The translations under genes were made by a program, and so were the position numbers. Shown piece after piece: positions 25,015 to 34,144 of a DNA stretch of 64,000 nt. A model generated the notes under the pieces. It was not told where the DNA came from. It searched no databases and was given only the letters and a program-made list of their open reading frames with translations. How positions within the stretch are numbered: position 1 is the first letter of the stretch; each line of letters starts with the position of its first letter. Source of the DNA: Bacillota bacterium (GTDB lineage: Bacteria; Bacillota; Bacilli; Alicyclobacillales; SLC66); the NCBI GenBank assembly GCA_021821085.1, contig JAKACV010000005.1, positions 32,909-96,908 on the forward strand, read 5' to 3'.

Positions 25015-27659
25015 AAGTCGTCCACCTACGGGCGATCCATGGCCCGAACGTATACATTTACAAGCCCATTCTGATTATGAGGCTTGATTTGGAAGAGTAC
25101 ACGGATCGGGAAAGTTACGAATTCCCCGAGTTAACACCGCGACTGCTTCAAATGTGTCCAGGGCTCTACGAACATCATTGTGGAATGGGTCGACCCGCGG
25201 GATTTGTAGAACGTTTATACGGGGGCACGTATTTAGGTCATGTGATTGAACATGTGACGCTCGAACTGTTAACACAAGTTGGTTATAAGGCGAACTTTGG
25301 AAAGACGCGTAACGCAGGGCAAGCTGGCGTCTATGATGTAATCATTGAGTTTGAAACAGAGGAACCTACACGATATGTGTTGACTGAAGCGGTAAAGTTG
25401 GTAGAGGCCTGTGTTAAAGGAGCGGATTTTCCGTTGCAAGAGGTGCTTGAAGAAGCGAAACGCTTGCGCGGAATCTATGATTTAGGGCCGAGTACAGAGG
25501 CGATTGTGCGTGCTGCACAGCGGCGCAATATTCCTGTTCGGCGTTTGACGCGCAGTTTGGTCAGGCTTGGGACTGGGCGTTATCGTAAATTTGTGCAAGC
25601 CACGATGACACATCATACATCAGGGATAGCGGTCGATATCGCCAGCGATAAAGCACTGACTAAGCAATTGCTTAGTCAAGCGGGGATCCGTGTACCACAA
25701 GGAGCAGTAGTGGGCACGCTGGAGGAAGCAAAGCGCATTTTCCATGAACTAAACACCCCAATTGTCATAAAGCCATTTGATGGATGTCAGGGACGGGGTG
25801 TTTCGACGAATATTTCTAATGAGGCAATGCTCGAGAATGCATTTGTATTCGCGACAAAATTTTCTCCCTCTGTGATCGTAGAAGAATACGCGCGGGGCAA
25901 GCAGTATCGGTTGCTCGTTGTTGGGGAGCGGTTGGTGGCTGCGGCAGAGCGTATTCCAGCTCACGTGATTGGCGATGGCAAACACACAGTAGAGGCACTC
26001 ATTGCTCAGATCAATTCACACCCTGAACGAGGAAATGACCATGAAAAACCGTTGACCAAAATCGCCGTGGACGAGGTGGTGCAACGTTATTTGGCGTTGC
26101 AAAAATGGACGCTGCACGATATTCCTGCTGCTGGAGAAATGGTCTTATTGCGCGATAGTGCTAATTTAAGTACAGGCGGCATCGCAGTCGACTGTACGGA
26201 GGTGATACATCCTTGCTTTTCGTCGCTTGCTGTGCGCGCTGCGCGAACCATTGGCCTCGATGTTTGTGGAGTTGATCTCATTGCGCCAGATATTCAGAAT
26301 CCGGAGAATGCGGCAGAGGCAGTTGTCATTGAAGTGAATGCTGCACCTGGTATTCGCATGCATCATTATCCAAGTGTTGGTACCCCTCATGATGTGGGAG
26401 CCGCGATTGTAGAATCTCTATATCCTAAAGGAGCCACCGCGCGGATCCCGATTGTCAGTATCACAGGGACAAATGGGAAGACGACCACGACGCGTATGAT
26501 TCGCCATATTCTTCGTCTTTCCGGGTACAATGTAGGGATGACGTCAACCGAAGGCGTTTTTATTGGAGAAGAGAAGGTGTTGTCAGGAGACACGACGGGT
26601 CCGCAAAGTGCCGAAGTTGTTCTATCTGATCCAACCGTGGATATCGCTGTGCTAGAAACTGCGCGCGGTGGAATCATGCGCAGTGGTCTCGCATACGATG
26701 TTGCGGATGTTGGTATTGTGACAAATATCGCATTAGATCATATTGGGCAAGATGGGTTGAAAACAGTAGACGATCTTATCAATGTAAAGGCTCTTGTTGC
26801 TGAGTGTGTCCGAAAATCAGATGGTGTAGCGGTTCTTTCAGCGGATGATCCTGCTCTCGTGCAATTGGCGCAAAAACTCAAACATCCTGTCATCTATATT
26901 AGTACAACAAGGTCAAATCCAATCGTGACGCGTCATCTCGCTCGTGGTGGAACGGCGTTTTACGTGTGTGACGGCTGGATGATTGAAGCGGCTGGTGCGC
27001 TCGAATGGAAAATTGTTCGCGTTGAGGAGCTTCCGATTACACTACATGGAGCTGCTTTATTTCATGTCGCCAATGCGTTATGTGCAATCGCTGCTGCTCG
27101 CCATCTCAATGTTTCTCGCAAGCGTTGCGCAATGGCTCTTACTCAATTTCGCTCCGATCTGCACAATCCAGGTCGCATCAATATTTTTCGTCTTCCTTCT
27201 GGGACGCATGTCATTTCAGATTATGGTCATAACCCAGATGGAATTCGCGTGGTAGGGGAAATGGTGCAACGCTTAGCTTCCAGAAAAATCCCTGCTGTGA
27301 TTGGTTTTCCAGGAGATCGCGATACGACTGTTTTGCTTGAGTCAGCGCGTATGGCAGCTCAGTATTTTGAACCACTTTTTGTAAAAGAGGACGGCGATAA
27401 ACGAGGACGTGAACCAGGTGAAGTGGCTGCATTATTGGCGAATGAAATTAGAAAAGCATCACCTGAGTCGTGCGTCTATGTAGAATTAAATGAACTTGAT
27501 GCACTTCGTCAAGCTCTCGGTAAGCATGTGGATGAACCGCTTCTTTTGATGTTCCATGAGAATCTTGAACCGATACGTGAATTTTTATTTGAACTTGGGG
27601 CGCAGGAGGTTTACACATTACCTGAACTAAAACGGGTTGCGGCCATTTCTGCGATGTAA
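25011..27659 (+). CDS. cphA: cyanophycin synthetase
   Basis: An 882-aa CphA that builds the arginine-aspartate storage polymer from amino acids and ATP without ribosomes. Order of domains: an N-terminal domain to about residue 215, an ATP-grasp domain (about 220-470, with FDGCQGRGVS and VEVNAAPGIRMH), and a Mur-ligase-like domain from about 480 with P-loop GTNGKTTTT. Length and order fit the classical CphA1 type. GTG start at 25011 overlaps the cphB stop. The pair sits inside an otherwise conserved sporulation gene order and between two hairpin element copies. Confidence 0.95.
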   Translation: MKVVHLRAIHGPNVYIYKPILIMRLDLEEYTDRESYEFPELTPRLLQMCPGLYEHHCGMGRPAGFVERLYGGTYLGHVIEHVTLELLTQVGYKANFGKTRNAGQAGVYDVIIEFETEEPTRYVLTEAVKLVEACVKGADFPLQEVLEEAKRLRGIYDLGPSTEAIVRAAQRRNIPVRRLTRSLVRLGTGRYRKFVQATMTHHTSGIAVDIASDKALTKQLLSQAGIRVPQGAVVGTLEEAKRIFHELNTPIVIKPFDGCQGRGVSTNISNEAMLENAFVFATKFSPSVIVEEYARGKQYRLLVVGERLVAAAERIPAHVIGDGKHTVEALIAQINSHPERGNDHEKPLTKIAVDEVVQRYLALQKWTLHDIPAAGEMVLLRDSANLSTGGIAVDCTEVIHPCFSSLAVRAARTIGLDVCGVDLIAPDIQNPENAAEAVVIEVNAAPGIRMHHYPSVGTPHDVGAAIVESLYPKGATARIPIVSITGTNGKTTTTRMIRHILRLSGYNVGMTSTEGVFIGEEKVLSGDTTGPQSAEVVLSDPTVDIAVLETARGGIMRSGLAYDVADVGIVTNIALDHIGQDGLKTVDDLINVKALVAECVRKSDGVAVLSADDPALVQLAQKLKHPVIYISTTRSNPIVTRHLARGGTAFYVCDGWMIEAAGALEWKIVRVEELPITLHGAALFHVANALCAIAAARHLNVSRKRCAMALTQFRSDLHNPGRINIFRLPSGTHVISDYGHNPDGIRVVGEMVQRLASRKIPAVIGFPGDRDTTVLLESARMAAQYFEPLFVKEDGDKRGREPGEVAALLANEIRKASPESCVYVELNELDALRQALGKHVDEPLLLMFHENLEPIREFLFELGAQEVYTLPELKRVAAISAM

Positions 27660-27671
27660 AAAATACCTAAA

Positions 27672-27828
27672 GAGCCTGTTCAAAAAGGGTTGAGGTAAGA
27701 TGCAAGCAGGGGTTTGGTGAAGTCTGGACATGCGCGCGGAGTGTACGATAGGTGGTACATGAGCACGCATGTCCAGCACAAGCCGAAGCTCTGCGCCGCA
27801 GAGTTTTCGACCCTTTTTGAACAACCTC
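27672..27828 (+). mobile_element. 157-bp MITE-like hairpin element, copy 3
   Basis: Same 157-bp hairpin as the other copies, with its own target duplication CTAAA at 27667-27671 and 27829-27833. It lies between the cphA stop and the terminator hairpin at 27852. Confidence 0.9.
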
Positions 27829-27851
27829 CTAAAGGCAGGAGAACTCCTTCA

Positions 27852-27880
27852 ATGCTCTGCGGCTAACGCAGGGCATTTCG
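27852..27880 (+). terminator. terminator hairpin after cphA
   Basis: ATGCTCTGCG (27852-27861) pairs with CGCAGGGCAT (27867-27876), one G-T pair, then TTTCGTGTT. An extended -10 (TGTTATAGT, 27880-27888) just after it may start ispE transcription. Confidence 0.6.
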
Positions 27881-27909
27881 TGTTATAGTATTCTAGGGGC
27901 GATTGTGCG

Positions 27910-28758
27910 ATGATATTTGAAAAGGCCCGTGCCAAAATCAACTTGACCCTCGATGTGCTTGCAAAGCGTCCAGATGGATATCACGAAGTAGAGATGGTCA
28001 TGCAAACGGTCGACTTTTGTGATTATATTTCTCTGACTCCGCGCAATGACGAGCAGATTATCATTCGGTCGAGTGTTCCTTATATTCCGCTTGATGAACG
28101 CAATTTAGCATACAAGGCGGCAGATGCGTTGCGCAAGCGATTAGGTATTTGGCGTGGTGTAGAGATTGATATAGATAAGCGAATCCCAGTAGCGGCAGGA
28201 CTTGCAGGCGGATCGACGGATGCGGCGGCCGTTTTACGCGGTCTGAATCATTTGTGGCATTTGCAGCTATCACTAAAAGACCTCAGCCGAATTGGGGAGG
28301 ATGTTGGTTCCGATGTGCCATTTTGCATTTACGGAGGGACCGCGGTTGTGCGTGGTCGTGGGGAGATCGTCGAACCCGTAGCGTTCCGACCTGCTTATTG
28401 GGTTGTGCTTGCAAAGCCTCCGGTGGCCGTGTCTACGGCAGAGATTTATCATGCGTTAGATGTTTCGGCCATCAGGCACCATCCCCATGCTCGAGAAATG
28501 ATCGCGGCGCTTAGAAGTGAAGATGTTCAGGCTGTCGCAGATGTAGCTGGGAATGTGTTAGAGCCTGTATGTTCATTGTTATATGCGGAAACTGCAAAAG
28601 TGAAGGATCAACTCATTCGACTAGGGTCACAGGTGACGCTCATGTCCGGAAGTGGTCCTACTGTATTCGGATTGTTTGAGCGAGAACAACGTGCGCGGCG
28701 TGTGTACAATACATTACGAACAAACCTTAAAGAAGTATACTTGTGTCAAACTTGTTAA
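27910..28758 (+). CDS. ispE: 4-diphosphocytidyl-2-C-methyl-D-erythritol kinase
   Basis: IspE catalyses the ATP-dependent step of the MEP isoprenoid pathway. It is a 282-aa GHMP kinase with the ATP loop PVAAGLAGGSTDAAAVL and the C-terminal motif LMSGSGPTVFG. In B. subtilis it follows sspF directly; here the cyanophycin genes are interposed. ATG start at 27910 with AGGGGCG upstream. Confidence 0.95.
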   Translation: MIFEKARAKINLTLDVLAKRPDGYHEVEMVMQTVDFCDYISLTPRNDEQIIIRSSVPYIPLDERNLAYKAADALRKRLGIWRGVEIDIDKRIPVAAGLAGGSTDAAAVLRGLNHLWHLQLSLKDLSRIGEDVGSDVPFCIYGGTAVVRGRGEIVEPVAFRPAYWVVLAKPPVAVSTAEIYHALDVSAIRHHPHAREMIAALRSEDVQAVADVAGNVLEPVCSLLYAETAKVKDQLIRLGSQVTLMSGSGPTVFGLFEREQRARRVYNTLRTNLKEVYLCQTC

Positions 28759-28781
28759 TTGCGATGCATTCTGCTGAATGG

Positions 28782-28811
28782 TTGCGAGACATTCAGTCAG
28801 AGTGCTATAGT
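28782..28811 (+). promoter_or_regulatory. candidate SigA promoter of purR
   Basis: TTGCGA (28782-28787), 18 bases, TATAGT (28806-28811). A 7-bp inverted repeat CTGAATG/CATTCAG (28774-28796) brackets the -35, a possible operator. Confidence 0.45.
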
Positions 28812-28865
28812 CGATTCGTTACTGTGTAAGATGTCAGTATGAAGTTGGACAGGGGGAGAGCGGAC

Positions 28866-29684
28866 ATGCGCAGAAGTGAACGGATTGTGCGACTGACACG
28901 TACGCTCATGAATCACCCCGGAGAACCGCTTTCTTTAACGGATATGGCTGATCAGCTTGATGCGGCTAAGTCTTCCTTAAGCGAGGATCTGGCGATCATC
29001 AGGGAAGTGATGGATGAAGACGGTGAGGGGACGTTGCGCACTCAAATGGGGGCGGCTGGTGGGGTTCTCTTTGAAGTAAACGTCGCGTGGGCAAAGGCTA
29101 GAGAGTTTCTCGAACGTGCAATTGTACGTTTAAGTCAAGGGGAACGCATTTTACCTGGCGGATATCTGTACATGAGTGACCTCTTGGCTGAACCGGATGT
29201 CTTGCGAATGGTTGGGAAAATGTTTGCGAAGATCTTCTCACCGATGGCTCCTGATCTCGTGTTGACGGTTGAGACAAAGGGGATTCCGTTAACAGTGATG
29301 ACGGCTCAGTATCTTCATCGACCGTTTGTTATTGCGCGCAGAGATCATCGAGTGACAGAGGGATCGTCTGTTAGTGTTAACTATGTATCTGGATCTGATC
29401 GTCGCATTCAAACGATGTCGTTATCTAAGCGGTCCATCAAGCAAGGAGCCCGGGTCTTGATTATCGATGATTTTATGAAGGCGGGTGGAACGGTTAAAGC
29501 GATGAGTGCCTTGTTAAATGAGTTTGAAGCAAATGTCGTCGGAACTGGAGTGTTTATGGAGACGGCGGAGCCAGAAGGAAAACTCGTGTCAAACTATGTG
29601 TCATTGCTAACACTGTCCCAGGTGGATGAGATGAGGCAACGCGTGATGATTGAACCGGGGAATTATTTAAAGGAATCTACGTAA
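28866..29684 (+). CDS. purR: purine operon repressor PurR
   Basis: A 272-aa Gram-positive PurR: an N-terminal winged helix (RRSERIVRLTRTLMNHP) fused to a phosphoribosyltransferase-like domain whose PRPP loop is LIIDDFMKAGGT. It represses pur genes and releases DNA when PRPP binds. An ATG at 28839 is in frame, but GGGGGAGAG lies before ATG 28866. Order ispE-purR-ridA-spoVG is conserved. Confidence 0.95.
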   Translation: MRRSERIVRLTRTLMNHPGEPLSLTDMADQLDAAKSSLSEDLAIIREVMDEDGEGTLRTQMGAAGGVLFEVNVAWAKAREFLERAIVRLSQGERILPGGYLYMSDLLAEPDVLRMVGKMFAKIFSPMAPDLVLTVETKGIPLTVMTAQYLHRPFVIARRDHRVTEGSSVSVNYVSGSDRRIQTMSLSKRSIKQGARVLIIDDFMKAGGTVKAMSALLNEFEANVVGTGVFMETAEPEGKLVSNYVSLLTLSQVDEMRQRVMIEPGNYLKEST

Positions 29685-29736
29685 GTGAGTTGTGACCCCT
29701 TTATCTATGTGGGAATGAAAAAGGAGACGATGGATA

Positions 29737-30123
29737 ATGAAAGAATTACAAGTGATTCACACCGATCGTGCACCAGCGGCTATTGGTCCCTATGCGCAGG
29801 CAATTAAGGTGGGAAATACAGTTTATACCTCAGGTCAAATCCCACTCTCTGCTGAAGGGGAACTTGTCACGGGAGATGCAGCGGAGCAAACGCATCAAGT
29901 TTTCGAAAATCTGAGAGCAGTACTTGCAGCGGCAGGAACATCACTGAACCGAGTGGTTAAAACGACAGTTTTTGTAAGCGATTTAAATGACTTTGGCGTT
30001 GTGAATGATGTGTATGCAGAAGCGTTTGGATTACATCAACCCGCGCGCTCTACTGTGCAAGTGGCACGTTTACCGCGCGATGTAAAAGTAGAAATTGAAG
30101 TGATCGCCCAGTTAGACGAATGA
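29737..30123 (+). CDS. ridA: RidA family reactive intermediate deaminase
   Basis: A 128-aa RidA (YabJ) trimer-forming protein that hydrolyses reactive enamine/imine intermediates from PLP enzymes. Motifs: [10 protein letters not shown], the substrate loop YTSGQIPL, and the late [14 protein letters not shown] with the conserved Arg. GGAGACG precedes the ATG. In B. subtilis it is linked to purine regulation and sits in this same place. Confidence 0.96.
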   Translation: MKELQVIHTDRAPAAIGPYAQAIKVGNTVYTSGQIPLSAEGELVTGDAAEQTHQVFENLRAVLAAAGTSLNRVVKTTVFVSDLNDFGVVNDVYAEAFGLHQPARSTVQVARLPRDVKVEIEVIAQLDE

Positions 30124-30169
30124 AAATGTGTATGTCTTTGTTAAATTCTAAACTTTTCGGCTTGCATAA

Positions 30170-30196
30170 GCAGGAATTAGAAAAGTAATGTGGAAT
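30170..30196 (+). promoter_or_regulatory. SigH promoter of spoVG
   Basis: GCAGGAATT (30170-30178) fits the SigH -35 consensus RNAGGAWWW at every position, and GTGGAAT (30190-30196) fits the -10 RNNGAAT, with an 11-base spacer. The B. subtilis spoVG promoter is the classical SigH promoter, so family knowledge agrees. Confidence 0.85.
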
Positions 30197-30291
30197 AACT
30201 CTGTCAGATACAAGATGTGGGATTGTGATCAGATTGCGACATGTGCGTACATTGATCCAATAACCGATGAGAATTCTGCGGGGTGATAAGG

Positions 30292-30576
30292 GTGCAGATT
30301 ACAGATGTAAGGGTACGCAGAGTTTCTGCGGAAGGAAGGATGAAGGCAATTGCCTCCATCACATTTGACGATGAGTTTGTCATTCATGACATCCGCGTCA
30401 TCGACGGAAATGCAGGTATGTTTGTTGCTATGCCAAGCAAGAGAACTCCAGATGGAGATTTTAGAGATATCGCTCACCCGATCTCTTCAGCGGTGAGACA
30501 AAGAATTCAAGATGCTATATTAGATCAATATAATCGTTTAGATGAACCGAATTCCACCGCAGTTGTAGGGGAGTAA
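30292..30576 (+). CDS. spoVG: septation / sporulation regulator SpoVG
   Basis: A 94-aa SpoVG, an RNA-binding protein that affects asymmetric septation and many post-exponential genes. The sequence [19 protein letters not shown] and [11 protein letters not shown] is nearly invariant in the family. The frame opens at GTG 30283, but the SD GGGGTGAT and the known N terminus favour GTG 30292. A SigH promoter lies upstream and a terminator follows. Confidence 0.95.
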   Translation: MQITDVRVRRVSAEGRMKAIASITFDDEFVIHDIRVIDGNAGMFVAMPSKRTPDGDFRDIAHPISSAVRQRIQDAILDQYNRLDEPNSTAVVGE

Positions 30577-30602
30577 GTGACAAAATGAAAATGAATGCAG
30601 TG

Positions 30603-30638
30603 AGCCGCTACCTTTGTGCTTGTGAGGTGGTGGCTTTT
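30603..30638 (+). terminator. intrinsic terminator of spoVG
   Basis: AGCCGCTACC (30603-30612) pairs over ten bases, with two G-T pairs, with GGTGGTGGCT (30626-30635), followed by TTTTCT. Confidence 0.75.
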
Positions 30639-30667
30639 CTACGTGGGTTCGTTTTAGCGAGCGATGA

Positions 30668-30697
30668 TTGAAAGCCTCTGTCAATTTCATGTATAGT
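30668..30697 (+). promoter_or_regulatory. candidate SigA promoter of glmU
   Basis: TTGAAA (30668-30673), 18-base spacer, TATAGT (30692-30697), 55 bases before glmU and after the spoVG terminator. Confidence 0.5.
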
Positions 30698-30752
30698 GAA
30701 TACGCATAATGTAGAGCATCCGGAAGTAAGAGGATGACGGGAGGTTTACGTC

Positions 30753-32156
30753 ATGAAGAAGATTGGTGTCATCTTGGCAGCTGGATTAGGGAAACGTATG
30801 AATTCGAAATATCACAAAGTGGTTCATCATGTATGTGGGAAACCGATGATTGCACATATCGTCGATCAAATGCAGCATATTGGCTTTGATCGTCTATTTG
30901 TTGTCGTGGGGCGACTTGAAGAACAGGTTCGAGATGTGCTGCAGGATCGCGTTACATATGTACAACAGAGTGAGCAGTTGGGCACTGGGCATGCTGTGCA
31001 ACAAGTTGCCCCTCATCTCGAAAAGGATAGTGTCACCGTTGTCTTATACGGAGATTGTCCCCTTTTACGTCACGAAGAGATTGAACGTCTTATCGATGAG
31101 ACGGTGGCGGCTCAGGCCACGACAGTGCTGACTGCCGTTGTGGACAACCCTTATGCGTATGGGCGTATTATTCGTGATGCAGAGGGCAATGTGGCGAGAA
31201 TAATAGAAGAGAAAGATGCGACGGATGAAGAGAAAAAGCTGCGTGAAGTAAATAGTGGCATTTACGCGTTTCATACGCCGGATTTACTTGAGGCACTTGG
31301 GAAGTTGACTGCAGATAATGCACAGGGTGAATATTTACTGACTGATTGCATTGAACATATTCGTGCAAACCATGGGATCGTTCGGCCTGTAGTTTCAGCA
31401 GATCCTGATGATATAGCAAATGTGAACGATCGAATTCAATTGGCTGCCGTTGAAGCGCGTATGAGATGGCGATTGCTCACAAAACACATGCAAAATGGCG
31501 TTACCATCATTGATCCATCCAATACGTATATAGAAGCAGACGTTACAATTGGGCGCGATACCATTGTACATCCTGGATGTACACTTGAAGGTGGCACGAC
31601 TCTTGGTGAGGACTGTGTGATTGGTCCTCATACGCGGGTGATAGATGCGATTGTGGGAGACGCTGTACATATTACGTCGTCAGTCGTATTGCAAAGTGAA
31701 ATCGGGAATTTCGCAAGTATTGGACCATTTTCCTATATTCGACCTGGAAGCCGCATTGGCGCAGAGGTGAAGATCGGTGATTTTGTGGAGATTAAGAATT
31801 CCATATTGGGGGCGGGGACAAAAGTTAGCCATCTGGCCTATGTGGGCGATAGTGAGATTGGTCAACGCGTCAACGTTGGATGCGGTGTCGTCACAGTGAA
31901 TTATGATGGATTTCAGAAACATAAGACATGGATTGGCGACGATAGCTTCATTGGATCAAATGTGAACCTCATTGCGCCAGTTACGATCGGCGACGGTGCT
32001 TATGTAGCGACAGGCTCGACAATAACAGAGGATGTAGTGCATGACTCTTTTGCAATTGCAAGGCAACGACAAACGACTAAAATCGGTTATGCAAAAGGTC
32101 TTCGAACCAAATTAGCGCAGAAACATTCAAATGAAGCAACGGAAAATGGGCGGTGA
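30753..32156 (+). CDS. glmU: bifunctional UDP-GlcNAc pyrophosphorylase / GlcN-1-P acetyltransferase
   Basis: GlmU makes UDP-GlcNAc for peptidoglycan in two steps. The N-terminal uridyltransferase domain starts [10 protein letters not shown] and includes LYGDCPLL; the C-terminal half is a left-handed beta helix with repeated I/V-G hexapeptides and the acetyltransferase residues in RPGSRIG and VNYDG. 467 aa, normal. Its TGA overlaps the GTG of prs. Confidence 0.97.
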   Translation: MKKIGVILAAGLGKRMNSKYHKVVHHVCGKPMIAHIVDQMQHIGFDRLFVVVGRLEEQVRDVLQDRVTYVQQSEQLGTGHAVQQVAPHLEKDSVTVVLYGDCPLLRHEEIERLIDETVAAQATTVLTAVVDNPYAYGRIIRDAEGNVARIIEEKDATDEEKKLREVNSGIYAFHTPDLLEALGKLTADNAQGEYLLTDCIEHIRANHGIVRPVVSADPDDIANVNDRIQLAAVEARMRWRLLTKHMQNGVTIIDPSNTYIEADVTIGRDTIVHPGCTLEGGTTLGEDCVIGPHTRVIDAIVGDAVHITSSVVLQSEIGNFASIGPFSYIRPGSRIGAEVKIGDFVEIKNSILGAGTKVSHLAYVGDSEIGQRVNVGCGVVTVNYDGFQKHKTWIGDDSFIGSNVNLIAPVTIGDGAYVATGSTITEDVVHDSFAIARQRQTTKIGYAKGLRTKLAQKHSNEATENGR

Positions 32157-33109
32157 CCACAGTGAGTTATCCAGATTCAAAGTTGAAAGTCATAACGGGG
32201 AATGCGAATCCACAATTGGCGCAGGAAATTGCTGTTGAGATTGGCGTTGACCTCGGGATGTGCCAGATTAATCGCTTTCGCGATGGAGAGGTACAGGTAA
32301 AATTGGGGGAAAGCGTGCGCGGATGTCAAGTGTATGTAGTGCAACCTACCTCTGCACCAGTTAATGAGCATTTGATGGAGTTGTTAATTACGGTAGACGC
32401 ATTAAAACGGGCATCTGCGCAGAGTATTAACGTTGTTATTCCCTACTATGGGTATGCAAGGCAAGATCGCAAGGCGCGCGCGAGAGATCCGATCACGGCG
32501 AAACTCATCGCTGATTTAATTCAAACTGCGGGTGCGACGCGTGTGATTTGTATGGATCTGCATGCAGGTCAAATCCAAGGATTCTTCAATATCCCATTAG
32601 ATCATTTATTTGGAATGCCAATCTTGGCAAATTATTTCCTTAAAAAGAATCTGAAAGATGTTGTCGTGGTTTCTCCTGATTTAGGTGGTGTTACGAGAGC
32701 GCGCCAATTTGCGGAACGATTAGGAGCTACTATTGCAATTATTGATAAACGTCGCCCCGAGCCAAATGTGGCTGAAATCATGAATATTATTGGCGATATT
32801 GAAGGGCGTACAGCCATTCTGATTGATGATATGATTGATACAGCGGGTACGATTACACTTGGCGCTGAGGCTTTGCTAGAGCATGGGGCAAAGGAAGTAT
32901 ATGCCTGCTGTACGCATGCAGTGCTCTCTTCACCTGCCGTCGAACGACTTGCCGCATCTGCAATCAAAGAAGTAGTGGTGACGAATACGATTGCGCTGAA
33001 AGATGAACATAAAATAGATAAGCTGGTAGTACTGTCTGTGGCGCAAATTATCGCAGAGGCGATTTTGCGCGTACATGAGATGCGTTCTATCAGTGAGTTG
33101 TTTGATTGA
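32153..33109 (+). CDS. prs: ribose-phosphate pyrophosphokinase
   Basis: Prs makes PRPP from ribose 5-phosphate and ATP; PRPP also serves PurR and HprT encoded in this window. Seen: [10 protein letters not shown], the active-site [11 protein letters not shown], and the PRPP loop [12 protein letters not shown]. 318 aa, class I. GTG start at 32153 overlaps glmU; a second in-frame GTG lies at 32162. Confidence 0.97.
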   Translation: MTTVSYPDSKLKVITGNANPQLAQEIAVEIGVDLGMCQINRFRDGEVQVKLGESVRGCQVYVVQPTSAPVNEHLMELLITVDALKRASAQSINVVIPYYGYARQDRKARARDPITAKLIADLIQTAGATRVICMDLHAGQIQGFFNIPLDHLFGMPILANYFLKKNLKDVVVVSPDLGGVTRARQFAERLGATIAIIDKRRPEPNVAEIMNIIGDIEGRTAILIDDMIDTAGTITLGAEALLEHGAKEVYACCTHAVLSSPAVERLAASAIKEVVVTNTIALKDEHKIDKLVVLSVAQIIAEAILRVHEMRSISELFD

Positions 33110-33120
33110 GGTGAATCAAG

Positions 33121-33687
33121 TTGACGAAACTGGTCGTTGGCCTCGGAAATCCAGGTAAGGAATACGAGAAAACACGGCATAATGTTGGTTTTTGGGCGAT
33201 TGAACATGCGCTACAATTAGTGAATGCAACTTCGCCAAAAGAAAAGTGGCGTTCTCTTGTCTCCGAGAGTATGGTAAAAGGAGAACGCGTCTATTTGATG
33301 CGACCACTGACATATATGAATGTAAGCGGGGAAGCTGTTCGGGCAGCGATGTCTTATTTGAAACTCGACTGTCCAAATGAACAATTGTTGGTGATTTATG
33401 ACGATATGGATTTGCCCATAGGGAAGATTCGTTTACGTGAAAAAGGGAGTTCGGGTGGGCACAATGGAGTGAAGTCCATCATTTCCCATTTAGGCGTGCA
33501 GGAATTCCCTCGCATTCGTATCGGCGTAGGCCATCCCGAGGCGCATGTGCCTGTTATTGATTATGTGTTATCTCGTTTTGCAAAATCCGAGTTATTGCAA
33601 ATAGAGTCAGCGGTTGAACGTAGCGCAAAGGCTGCAATTGAATTTTGTAGCACGCCATTTCTGGAAGTGATGAATGCGTTTAATTAA
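33121..33687 (+). CDS. pth: peptidyl-tRNA hydrolase
   Basis: Pth recycles peptidyl-tRNA dropped by ribosomes. The 188-aa sequence has the N-terminal VGLGNPGKEYEKTRHNVGF with the catalytic His, then PLTYMNVSG and YDDMDLPIGKIRLREKGSSGGHNG. TTG start at 33121 behind GAGGTGA. Conserved place after prs. Confidence 0.97.
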   Translation: MTKLVVGLGNPGKEYEKTRHNVGFWAIEHALQLVNATSPKEKWRSLVSESMVKGERVYLMRPLTYMNVSGEAVRAAMSYLKLDCPNEQLLVIYDDMDLPIGKIRLREKGSSGGHNGVKSIISHLGVQEFPRIRIGVGHPEAHVPVIDYVLSRFAKSELLQIESAVERSAKAAIEFCSTPFLEVMNAFN

Positions 33688-33694
33688 CACAAGA

Positions 33695-33735
33695 ACACCC
33701 CATAATACGGAGAGATCAAGTAAAATGTGGGGTGT
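33695..33735 (+). promoter_or_regulatory. inverted repeat covering the fin ribosome site
   Basis: ACACCCCA (33695-33702) is perfectly complementary to TGGGGTGT (33728-33735). The right arm contains GGGGTG, the likely Shine-Dalgarno of fin, so a folded leader would hide it. The 25-base loop makes the structure only moderately stable. Confidence 0.4.
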
Positions 33736-33740
33736 GCGCA

Positions 33741-33974
33741 GTGGAAATGGTGTATCTTTGCAAGTATTGCAATTCCGTATTGGGGCGTTTGGATACCCGT
33801 GCAATAACGGTCGAGAATTTAGGGTTCTCCATTTTGACGTCAGAAGAACGGGCAGATATGATGAACGTGGATGAATCAATGCAGATTACGTATGTGAAAA
33901 CCGTATGCGAATATTGTGAAACGGCGCTGCGCAACAATCCTGAATTGTTGTTAACGCATACTCCTTTACAATAA
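33741..33974 (+). CDS. fin: anti-sigmaF factor Fin
   Basis: A 77-aa protein matching Fin (YabK): CKYC and CEYC zinc pairs separated by about 50 residues, with ENLGFSILTSEERADM between. In B. subtilis Fin antagonises SigF to allow the switch to SigG. Position between pth and mfd is the conserved one. Several in-frame starts exist (GTG 33732, GTG 33741, ATG 33747); GGGGTG at 33729 best serves 33741. Confidence 0.9.
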   Translation: MEMVYLCKYCNSVLGRLDTRAITVENLGFSILTSEERADMMNVDESMQITYVKTVCEYCETALRNNPELLLTHTPLQ

Positions 33975-34070
33975 AGGTGGTTCGCAGGATGTGGGTGCTT
34001 GACGATTGATGAGATACTTTTATGGATCAAAGGTTGCACCAAATGAAGAAACTGATGTGAACTATGACAT

Positions 34071-34101
34071 AGGCCTTTTGCTTGATGCAAAGGCCTTTTT
34101 G
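34071..34101 (+). terminator. intrinsic terminator after fin
   Basis: AGGCCTTT (34071-34078) and AAAGGCCT (34089-34096) form a perfect 8-bp stem followed by TTTTTGT. It separates fin from mfd. Confidence 0.85.
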
Positions 34102-34144
34102 TCCGTACCTTTTTTGTAGGTTTGTTTATCCGGGGTGATATGAG

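Noticed and set aside
23625..27828. Composite transposon carrying sspF-cphB-cphA between two hairpin copies
   Set aside because: Each copy has its own distinct 5-bp duplication (TAAAA and CTAAA), which shows separate insertions; also sspF is in its ancestral position.
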